Assembly (NCBI GenBank): GCA_017466005.1
Contig: JAFTUZ010000086.1
Coordinates: forward strand, 1 to 8,233
Reading direction: 5' to 3'
DNA length: 8,233 nt
Origin: Clostridia bacterium
Lineage (GTDB): Bacteria; Bacillota_A; Clostridia; Christensenellales; UBA1242
The notes below the pieces were generated by a model. That model ran no database searches and had not been told where the DNA came from. It worked only from the letters and a program-made list of their open reading frames with translations. Within the stretch, counting starts at the first letter, position 1. Every line of letters begins with the position of its first letter. Below are positions 1-5,054 of this stretch, one piece after another. The translations under genes and the position numbers were made by a program.

Positions 1-1170
1 CACATTACCATTTGCATCTACAACAGCAATTTTACAACCAGTTCTGTACGCTGGGTCCACAGCCATAACAGTTTTACCTTTTAGTGGTGGTTGCATTAAA
101 AGTGGTTTTAAATTACTTTCAAACATTTTAATTGCTTGCTCGTCCGCTGTGTCGGTAAGCATACTTCTTAACTCTCTTTCCAAACTTGGGTTAAGTAAGC
201 GGTCATAGCCATCAATAACTGCTTTTGTAACTATTTTTCTAGCACTCATATCAGCCAAAAGTTCAACTTCTTTTTTAGTTTTCGCTTTTGGTTTTTCAGC
301 ACTTACCTGCTCATTTTTGCTACTTTCTTGTTGTTTTTTGTCGTTTTCTGCATCTTTTTGTGGTTCTACATAAATTTCATCTTGTGGTATTTCTTCTGTA
401 CCTTTTGCAAATTGTTTACAAAGTAAAGTAAGCACTTCAAAACGGGTTTTTTCATCTAAATTAATTTCCGCTTTTATAACACCTTCTTTTTCACCACGGT
501 TAATTGCAAGTATGCGGTGGCTAGGCATAGTTTTAATATTTTCACAATATTCTTTGTATGTTTCATAAACTTTACGTTCATCTTTTTCAGCCACCCAAGC
601 AGTTTTCATTTTTGCTTTATTAAAGTATATATCACGCAATGCTTTTCTTGCATTAGGTTCGTCTGCCACAATTTCGGCAATAATATCACTAGCACCTTGC
701 AATGCTTGTTCTACATTTTCTATACCCTTTTCAGCATCTATATATTTTTCTGCTTCGGCAACAACATTAAGATTTTTATCTTGCCACAAAAGCGCATCTG
801 CAAGTGGTTGCAAGCCAGCAGCAATAGCAACCGATGCTCTGGTTTTTCTTTTTGGGCGGAACGGACGATAAATATCTTCAACTTCGGTAACAGTTGTTGC
901 ATCATCTATTTGTTTTTTAATTTCATCTGTTAAATTACCTTGTTCAGTTAAAAGTTTAACAACTTCTTCTTTACGTTTATCCAAATTTCTAAGTTGATTT
1001 AACGAATCTGCAAAATCTCTTATAGTTTGGTCATCACAACTTCCGTGCATTTCTTTTCTATATCTTGCTATAAATGGCACGGTACAACCTTCATCTAATA
1101 AGGCAATAATGTTTTCACAATAAGATTCTTTTATTCCAAATTTTTGTGATAATACGGTTGGAATGTTCAT
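1..1170 (-). CDS. tex: Tex family transcription accessory protein, N-terminal half (cut by window edge)
   Basis: Reading leftward from ATG at 1168-1170 gives 390 codons open to base 1; the C-terminal part lies outside the window. The start MNIPTVLSQKFGIKE, then VPFIARYRKEMHG (about residues 30-45), DIYRPFRPKRKTRA and MPSHRILAINRGEKEG (from residue 215) are the hallmarks of the Tex N-terminal region. AVDPAYRTGCK (Asp372) opens the YqgF/RNase H-like domain. In the family, helix-hairpin-helix and S1 RNA-binding domains follow; they are not visible here. Tex is a conserved cytoplasmic nucleic-acid-binding protein linked to transcription and, in pathogens, to toxin expression. An AAAAAGGAAA ribosome site about 8 bases upstream supports the start. 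Odd feature: residues 259-300 form a Lys/Glu/Gln/Ser-rich, probably disordered linker that seems longer than in typical homologues. A leader of about 150 bases containing the cloverleaf at 1231-1314 is inferred from the promoter candidate at 1331-1359. Confidence 0.95.
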   Translation of the reverse strand, partial: MNIPTVLSQKFGIKESYCENIIALLDEGCTVPFIARYRKEMHGSCDDQTIRDFADSLNQLRNLDKRKEEVVKLLTEQGNLTDEIKKQIDDATTVTEVEDIYRPFRPKRKTRASVAIAAGLQPLADALLWQDKNLNVVAEAEKYIDAEKGIENVEQALQGASDIIAEIVADEPNARKALRDIYFNKAKMKTAWVAEKDERKVYETYKEYCENIKTMPSHRILAINRGEKEGVIKAEINLDEKTRFEVLTLLCKQFAKGTEEIPQDEIYVEPQKDAENDKKQQESSKNEQVSAEKPKAKTKKEVELLADMSARKIVTKAVIDGYDRLLNPSLERELRSMLTDTADEQAIKMFESNLKPLLMQPPLKGKTVMAVDPAYRTGCKIAVVDANGNV

Positions 1171-1230
1171 AGTTAATTTCCTTTTTGCATATAAGATTAG
1201 TTTAAAGCTTTGTTTACCTTTTAATTGCTT

Positions 1231-1314
1231 TGGGCAACGCTTTGCAAAACCAAAACTGGTTTTGCGGTTTGCGCAAAGGCAAACCTGCCCGCCCCTGCGG
1301 GCAAGCGTTGCCCA
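1231..1314. repeat. Compact GC-rich cloverleaf (four-way junction) inverted-repeat element
   Basis: An outer perfect 12-bp stem pairs TGGGCAACGCTT (1231-1242) with AAGCGTTGCCCA (1303-1314). It encloses three perfect hairpins packed end to end: 1244-1252 with 1257-1265 (9 bp, loop AAAC), 1266-1272 with 1279-1285 (7 bp, 6-base loop) and 1287-1292 with 1297-1302 (6 bp, loop CCCT). Only bases 1243 and 1286 are unpaired between arms. G+C is 49/84 (58%), far above the surroundings. No T-run follows on either strand, so it is not an intrinsic terminator, and it lacks tRNA arm lengths and the GGTTC signature. It lies between the tex promoter candidate and the tex start codon, and upstream of the DegV promoter. 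It could be a small non-autonomous mobile palindromic element, a structured RNA leader of tex, or a DNA cruciform. The structure is seen; the function is unknown. Confidence 0.8.
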
Positions 1315-1330
1315 CCTTAAACCAAGATAT

Positions 1331-1359
1331 ATTTTAGCAAAAACCAACAAAAAAAGCAA
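1331..1359 (-). promoter_or_regulatory. Candidate sigma-A promoter for tex
   Basis: On the minus strand TTGCTT (1354-1359) is separated by 17 bases from TAAAAT (1331-1336), with a TGC extended -10 directly before the -10 hexamer. Transcription would start near 1322-1325, giving a leader of roughly 150 bases that includes the cloverleaf. The TTTGCTAAAAT block closely resembles TTTGCTAAACT in the promoter candidate before the HD gene. Not experimentally supported. Confidence 0.5.
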
Positions 1360-1421
1360 CTAAAACTACACATTCTACCACTTCTGTATATATTCTTGAT
1401 AATGCAACAAACTAATATTAC

Positions 1422-1451
1422 TTGACTTTTTTGCCCCAAAAATGCAATAAT
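1422..1451 (+). promoter_or_regulatory. Candidate sigma-A promoter for the DegV gene
   Basis: TTGACT (1422-1427), an 18-base spacer and AATAAT (1446-1451), with TG at 1443-1444 forming an extended -10. Both hexamers match consensus at five of six positions. A 20-bp near-palindrome, TTAAATTAA (1451-1459) and TTAATTTAA (1462-1470) around AC, overlaps the presumed start-site region and could be an operator or merely AT-rich sequence. The leader to the ATG would be about 105 bases. The rest of the 1171-1562 intergenic region is AT-rich and I see no gene in it. Confidence 0.55.
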
Positions 1452-1562
1452 TAAATTAAACTTAATTTAAAGTTTAACCTAAAAATTAAAAGTGAAACTT
1501 ATTTATTGCTTTTAAAATTTTGCCCAGTTATCGCTTAAAACAAAGAAAAAGGAATTAAATTT

Positions 1563-2426
1563 ATGAAAATTAAAATTACAGCAGATTGTACTTGCGATTT
1601 AACACAAGATATGGTTAAAAATTTAAACGTTGGTATAAAACCAGTTAATATAATAATGAATGATAAAGAATATTTAGATGGTGTAACCATAACTTTACCA
1701 GAACTTTTTAAAATGTTTAAAGAAACTGGTCAACTTCCAAGAACTTCGGCTTGCAACCCAGTAGAATATGAAGAGTTTTTTAACGAACAACTTAAATCAG
1801 ATGGTGGCTATGATGCAATAATTCATTTCAGTTTATCTTCGGGCATTTCTTGCTTAAACCAAAACGCAAAAGTTGCCTCTCAAGCATTTGATAACAAAGT
1901 TTGGGTTATAGATTCTCAAACACTTTCCACAGCAATAGCACTTCAAATTTTTTATGCACACGAATTAATACAAAAAGGTTTATCTGTGCAAGAAATTGTT
2001 GATAAAATAGAAGCCAGAAAAACTAACGCACAAGCATCTTTTGTTATTGATACTCTTAAATTTTTGTATAAAGGTGGCCGTTGCAGTGCCCTTTCTATGT
2101 TTGGTGCAAACATTTTAGGCATAAAACCAAGTATTATTGTAAAAGATGGTAAAATGGGTGTAGGTAAAAAGTTTAGGGGAAAATACGATAAAGTTGTGCT
2201 TGAATATGTTGATTATGTTTTAGAAACATATAAAAACCCCGACCGTAAACGTGTTTTTATAACTTACACCACATTAGATAAGCCAGAAATTATAGACCAA
2301 ATAAAAGCAAAATTGCAAGGTAAATTTGATGAAATTTTAGTTACCACCGCAGGTTGTACAATTGGTAGCCACTGCGGACCAAACACTTTAGGTGTATTAT
2401 TTTACACCGATGGTAATCAAGAATAG
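1563..2426 (+). CDS. DegV/FakB family fatty-acid-binding protein
   Basis: The 287-residue length is normal for the DegV family, whose members bind a long-chain fatty acid and, as FakB, present it to the kinase FakA for phosphorylation and entry into phospholipid synthesis. Visible family signatures are KITADCTCDL at the N-terminus, the TS motif in RTSACNP (61-66), SLSSGIS (90-96), VIDSQTLST (115-123), DTLKFLYKGGR (163-173), GIKPSI (186-191) and HCGPNTLGV (270-278). In studied FakB proteins the carboxylate is held by a Thr/Ser of the TS motif, a Ser of the SxSSG loop and a C-terminal His; all three regions are present (His270 the likely His). There is no signal peptide, so the protein is cytoplasmic. 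AAAAAGG (1546-1552), 10 bases before ATG, sets the start. It has its own promoter candidate and a terminator overlapping its stop, so it looks monocistronic. No fakA is seen in the window. The exact ligand cannot be told from sequence. Confidence 0.93.
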   Translation: MKIKITADCTCDLTQDMVKNLNVGIKPVNIIMNDKEYLDGVTITLPELFKMFKETGQLPRTSACNPVEYEEFFNEQLKSDGGYDAIIHFSLSSGISCLNQNAKVASQAFDNKVWVIDSQTLSTAIALQIFYAHELIQKGLSVQEIVDKIEARKTNAQASFVIDTLKFLYKGGRCSALSMFGANILGIKPSIIVKDGKMGVGKKFRGKYDKVVLEYVDYVLETYKNPDRKRVFITYTTLDKPEIIDQIKAKLQGKFDEILVTTAGCTIGSHCGPNTLGVLFYTDGNQE

Positions 2427-2446
2427 AGGTTAATCCTCTATTTTTT
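2422..2446 (+). terminator. Intrinsic terminator of the DegV gene, overlapping its stop codon
   Basis: AATAGAGG (2422-2429) pairs perfectly with CCTCTATT (2435-2442) across the loop TTAAT, and a run of T continues to 2446. The TAG stop (2424-2426) lies inside the left arm, so the terminating hairpin starts within the coding sequence. No comparable T-run follows on the minus strand, so it is directional. Confidence 0.85.
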
Positions 2447-2479
2447 ATTTATTTAATATCATAGATATTAATTTTTTAT

Positions 2480-2526
2480 TTGACTTTGCCCCTAGTGTTT
2501 GCTAAACTATTTTTATACAGTATAAT
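2480..2526 (+). promoter_or_regulatory. Candidate promoter(s) for the HD-domain gene
   Basis: Two overlapping readings are possible. TTGACT (2480-2485), 17 bases, then TAAACT (2503-2508) with a TGC extended -10. Or TTGCTA (2499-2504), 16 bases, then a perfect TATAAT (2521-2526). The first shares TTGACTTT followed by GCCCC with the DegV promoter candidate. Either gives a short leader of about 45-65 bases. Confidence 0.55.
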
Positions 2527-2581
2527 TGCGGGCATTATAATTTAAAAACAAAATTGCAATTTTAATATTAAAGGGGAAAAA

Positions 2582-3349
2582 ATGAACATTCAAAAATATA
2601 ATATGGTTTTTCAAAACCTTACTCAAAAATATGATTTAACCGAATCTAATATGTTTAAAAAATACTTACACGCATTTTTAGTTGCCGACAACTGCTTTTC
2701 GTTAGCAAGTTCGCTTTATTTTAACGAAGAAGAACGCGATTTTGCCTACCTTTGCGGGCTGGTTCACGATATTGGCCGTATGGAACAATGGGATAGATAT
2801 GCTAGTTTTTCTGATAGTAAAACAAAACACCACTCTATTTTGGGTTCCACCCTTCTGGAAACTGGTTGGGCAGAAAAATTTGGCTTGAGCAAAAGCCAAC
2901 AAAAATTACTTTGCCAAATTGTTTTATACCACGCATCTCCGTATAAAGGCAACGATAAAAATGTAAGAAAATTTCTTCAAGTTTTAAGAAATTCAGATAA
3001 CTATGCAAACCTTCAAAACACATCTAACGGTATGGAAAAATTATGGTCTGATAAAGATGGTGTTAGCGAAGAAGTGCTTTATAAATTTCAAAACCGTATA
3101 AATTTACACGGCACACCAATAGTTACTAAACTAGACCGTATTTTACAGTTTTTATCTCGTGCTTATTGTATAGAATTTCCACTTTTTCAAAAAGATTTAC
3201 TTGCTAGAAAATATTTAAATTCTATATACGATGTTTACTCTAAACAACTTACCACCGAAGATAAGAAAATTTTATATGAAGAATGCTGGAGATTAAAACG
3301 TGAACTTGCAAACGAAATGACTTGTGTGCACAACAACTACAACGGTTAA
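2582..3349 (+). CDS. HD-domain protein, putative metal-dependent phosphohydrolase
   Basis: The 255-residue cytoplasmic protein carries the HD-superfamily pattern: His30 in KYLHAFLVADNC, the His62-Asp63 doublet in YLCGLVHDIGRMEQ, and Asp139 in LRNSDNYANL. Two more histidines, His84 (SFSDSKTKHHSILG) and His117 (IVLYHASP), sit where extra ligands occur in two-metal HD enzymes, so a dinuclear centre is possible (inference). The stretch GLVHDIGRMEQ...YASFSDSK...H resembles a common Firmicutes HD subgroup with FEQ...YGTFSDAKS...H. HD proteins hydrolyse phosphomonoesters or phosphodiesters, often nucleotides or signalling nucleotides; the substrate here is not predictable. The C-terminal third (about 160-255) is helical-looking with no recognised domain. 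AAGGGG (2571-2576), 5 bases before ATG, selects this start over the internal Met8. The gene has its own promoter candidate and lies 155 bp after the DegV gene beyond a terminator, so no operon link is implied. Confidence 0.88.
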   Translation: MNIQKYNMVFQNLTQKYDLTESNMFKKYLHAFLVADNCFSLASSLYFNEEERDFAYLCGLVHDIGRMEQWDRYASFSDSKTKHHSILGSTLLETGWAEKFGLSKSQQKLLCQIVLYHASPYKGNDKNVRKFLQVLRNSDNYANLQNTSNGMEKLWSDKDGVSEEVLYKFQNRINLHGTPIVTKLDRILQFLSRAYCIEFPLFQKDLLARKYLNSIYDVYSKQLTTEDKKILYEECWRLKRELANEMTCVHNNYNG

Positions 3350-3370
3350 AATTAAAAAACTATAAAAATT

Positions 3371-3394
3371 ACTACACATTTTGTGTAGTTTAAT
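3371..3394 (+). terminator. Weak stem-loop terminator after the HD gene
   Basis: ACTACACA (3371-3378) pairs perfectly with TGTGTAGT (3382-3389) across a TTT loop, 22 bases after the TAA stop. The following TTAAT is a poor T-run, so termination would be partial. It could instead be an RNA-stabilising hairpin. Confidence 0.45.
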
Positions 3395-3419
3395 AACAAA
3401 TTAATACAACATTTATAAT
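3390..3419 (+). promoter_or_regulatory. Weak candidate promoter for the lipoprotein gene
   Basis: A perfect TATAAT (3414-3419) lies 44 bases before the ATG. The only -35-like hexamer at an acceptable distance is TTAATA (3390-3395, 18-base spacer), matching consensus at four of six positions. The surrounding DNA is almost all A and T, so chance TATAAT matches are likely. Partial read-through from the HD gene past the weak hairpin is an alternative. Confidence 0.35.
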
Positions 3420-3463
3420 AATTTAAAAAATAAAACAAAAACTAAATTAAATAAGGAGTAATT

Positions 3464-4693
3464 ATGAAAACATTTCAGCGAATTATGTGCTTTGCATTAT
3501 TTTTAATACCATGTATGTTTTTATTTACCGCTTGTAGTTTGTTTGGTGGCGATTCAACCAGCATCAGTCATTCTTCGGCATTTAATAAAACTGGTATTCC
3601 AAGGCTAAATGCAGGTACAGTACAATCTTACCGCCTACGCAAAGATGGTTATACCGAAATGGTGTTAAGCGGTTTATCTTTAAAAGAAATAGATAATTAT
3701 AAAAAACAATTAATGGAACGTGATGGATTTATAAATTCTATTGCCGATTCGGTAGAAGCAGCCAATGGCGTGTGGTGGATGGAAAACACAATAGATGGGC
3801 ACGCTGGGGATAATATAAGAATAGAACTTACCCCAAATTCAGATAGTTACACAGCACACATACAATATTACAGTTATTTTAGCGTTGCCGAAACCATAAC
3901 CAACACATCAACTTTAGAAATGCTAGAAAACTTTAATGATACAGGTATTTATTTAACATCATACTATATAATAGATGGCGAAGAAATATTCCCAAGCGAA
4001 CAATGGCCAAACAGTTTAGTAGATTTTGTAAACTGTAAAACAGAATATGGTGTAGAAAAAAATGGTAGATTTGCAAAAAGCATAACCCACACCGTTTACT
4101 TAACAAACGGAACAGTTCTTGAATATAAAATGCGTTTTGTTCAAGATGTAGAAGTTAACGAAACAACTGGTGTTGCTACACCAACCGAAAATGTTTATTT
4201 CTTCTTAACTGCACCAGCTTATGATGTGGACCCTAATGTAGATGAAGCACAAAAAGACCAAGGTTTAAAAGTATTTTCTACCACACAACTTGTATCTGCA
4301 AATCAAATTATTAACGAAAATATTAATATAAACTATCTTATTAAAAACATTTACCCAAGCAATGTTGAAGAAATGTTAAACACATACACAGCAAAAGGTA
4401 AAATGGTGTACAACAACAAAGTGCTAGACACCGAAATTTATTGGGTTAACGCAAAAGAATATGTTTACGGATACGATAATAATAAATTAGTTGCAAAATT
4501 AGAAGCAGACACAGCACAAAACCTAGAAGTTAGCGAAAATATACCATCTTTATTATTAAGCACAGAATCGGAAAACTATTCTATAAACAATGCGTACAAC
4601 CACGCACGTATATTTAGTTATTTTAATAATTATGAATACTTAAACAAATTCCGTGGCCTACCTACCACCGAAACACCTAGTACAACTGAATAA
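3464..4693 (+). CDS. Predicted lipoprotein of unknown function
   Basis: The 409-residue product opens with a lipoprotein signal: Lys2 and Arg6, a hydrophobic core at about residues 7-22, and the lipobox LFTAC with Cys24 as the predicted lipidated residue. Position -3 is Phe rather than the usual Leu, which is tolerated. After Cys24 comes a Ser/Gly/Asp linker (SLFGGDSTSISHSS), as expected for a tether to the outer face of the membrane. The mature part is polar, rich in Asn, Tyr and Thr, with alternating segments that look beta-rich (for example IRIELTP, AHIQYYSYF, SITHTVYLTNGTVLEYKMRF). It ends in a Thr-rich tail, TTETPSTTE. I do not recognise a family, catalytic motif or solute-binding signature. 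AAGGAG (3453-3458), 5 bases before ATG, is a near-ideal ribosome site, suggesting efficient translation. A strong terminator follows immediately, so it is the last gene of its unit. It may be lineage-specific. Confidence 0.9.
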   Translation: MKTFQRIMCFALFLIPCMFLFTACSLFGGDSTSISHSSAFNKTGIPRLNAGTVQSYRLRKDGYTEMVLSGLSLKEIDNYKKQLMERDGFINSIADSVEAANGVWWMENTIDGHAGDNIRIELTPNSDSYTAHIQYYSYFSVAETITNTSTLEMLENFNDTGIYLTSYYIIDGEEIFPSEQWPNSLVDFVNCKTEYGVEKNGRFAKSITHTVYLTNGTVLEYKMRFVQDVEVNETTGVATPTENVYFFLTAPAYDVDPNVDEAQKDQGLKVFSTTQLVSANQIINENININYLIKNIYPSNVEEMLNTYTAKGKMVYNNKVLDTEIYWVNAKEYVYGYDNNKLVAKLEADTAQNLEVSENIPSLLLSTESENYSINNAYNHARIFSYFNNYEYLNKFRGLPTTETPSTTE

Positions 4694-4724
4694 ATAAAAA
4701 GCCTGTTTAGGGCTTTTTATTTTT
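4692..4724. terminator. Strong bidirectional intrinsic terminator after the lipoprotein gene
   Basis: AAATAAAAAGCC (4692-4703) pairs over 12 bp with GGCTTTTTATTT (4711-4722) across a 7-base loop, and the left arm begins at the TAA stop (4691-4693). The A-run on the left and T-run on the right mean it can terminate plus-strand transcription from the lipoprotein gene and back up termination of minus-strand gyrA transcripts. Confidence 0.85.
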
Positions 4725-4748
4725 AAACTATAAATTACATTTTAATAA

Positions 4749-4951
4749 TTTTACACTTTTTAAAATAAATTTTTAGCACATAAATTTTGTATAAAAGTTT
4801 TAATTTATCCACAAGTTTTGCACATTTAACAAAAATTTTTACACTTAATTTTTATCACTTACCCACACATTTTTGCACACTTTATACACTTTTTTTGCAT
4901 TTTTCCCTTATTTTTTACGTTTTTTTGTCATTTTTTAACCACTTTTCCACA
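4749..4951 (+). promoter_or_regulatory. DnaA-box-like 9-mer array in a T/C-rich, G-poor stretch
   Basis: All copies face the same way. Against TTATCCACA: 4805-4813 is identical; TTACCCACA (4859-4867) and TTTTCCACA (4943-4951) match 8/9; TTTTGCACA (4816-4824 and 4871-4879), TTATACACT (4882-4890) and TTAACCACT (4935-4943) match 7/9; TTTTACACT (4749-4757 and 4837-4845) matches 6/9. Starts at 4805, 4816, 4837, 4859, 4871 and 4882 are 11, 21, 22, 12 and 11 bases apart, close to whole helical turns. Bases 4825-4960 contain only 4 G against 28 C. T-rich sequence suited to unwinding lies at 4888-4938. DnaA binding is inference. Against oriC: genes on both sides are transcribed toward it, and an 8/9 box also occurs inside gyrA (6202-6210). 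Other readings are a DnaA-titration site, a Rho-utilisation-like C>G tract, or low-complexity sequence. No gene is supported in this 361-bp gap. Confidence 0.4.
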
Positions 4952-4956
4952 AAAAC

Positions 4957-4987
4957 AAAAACACAACCAAAAACTGGTTGTGTTTTT
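4957..4987 (-). terminator. Intrinsic terminator for gyrA (bidirectional in form)
   Basis: AAAAACACAACCA (4957-4969) pairs over 13 bp with TGGTTGTGTTTTT (4975-4987) around the loop AAAAC. On the minus strand the stem is followed by TTTTT interrupted by single G residues (4950-4956), suitable for ending gyrA transcripts about 70-100 bases after its stop. On the plus strand T residues also follow. The core CCAAAAACTGG is nearly the same as CCAAAACTGG in the first cloverleaf hairpin at 1250-1259. Confidence 0.75.
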
Positions 4988-5002
4988 TATACTGAAATGG
5001 AT

Positions 5003-5036
5003 TATTAAATTAAGTTCCCGATTTCTTAATTTAATA
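5003..5036. repeat. AT-rich 12-bp inverted repeat downstream of gyrA
   Basis: TATTAAATTAAG (5003-5014) and CTTAATTTAATA (5025-5036) are perfectly complementary around a 10-base loop (TTCCCGATTT). It lies 18 bases after the gyrA stop and before the stronger terminator hairpin. It may add to termination or 3'-end protection of gyrA mRNA. With one G:C pair per arm the stem is weak as RNA. Confidence 0.55.
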
Positions 5037-5054
5037 TTTTAAATTTAGCAAAAA

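Noticed and set aside
517..933. Plus-strand open frame of 138 codons
   Set aside because: It is antisense to tex, starts with GTG without a ribosome site, and its Phe/Cys/Ile-rich product is the usual shadow of an AT-rich gene.
1231..1314. Cloverleaf as a tRNA gene
   Set aside because: Arm lengths are 12/9/7/6 with no anticodon-loop geometry, no GGTTC-type T-loop and no acceptor discriminator; only the general outline resembles a tRNA.
1163..1363. Plus-strand 66-codon frame through the cloverleaf
   Set aside because: It starts inside the tex start region and runs through the inverted repeats; no ribosome site and no protein-like conservation signal.
4859..4900. Minus-strand 13-codon frame MQKKCIKCAKMCG preceded by TAAGGG
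   Set aside because: A ribosome-site-like TAAGGG and three cysteines are appealing, but the frame is tiny, lies in low-complexity purine-rich sequence past gyrA, and chance explains it.
4787..5008. Plus-strand 73-codon Phe/Leu/His-rich frame
   Set aside because: TTG start without a ribosome site, runs through the terminator hairpin, and its composition follows from the T-rich DNA.
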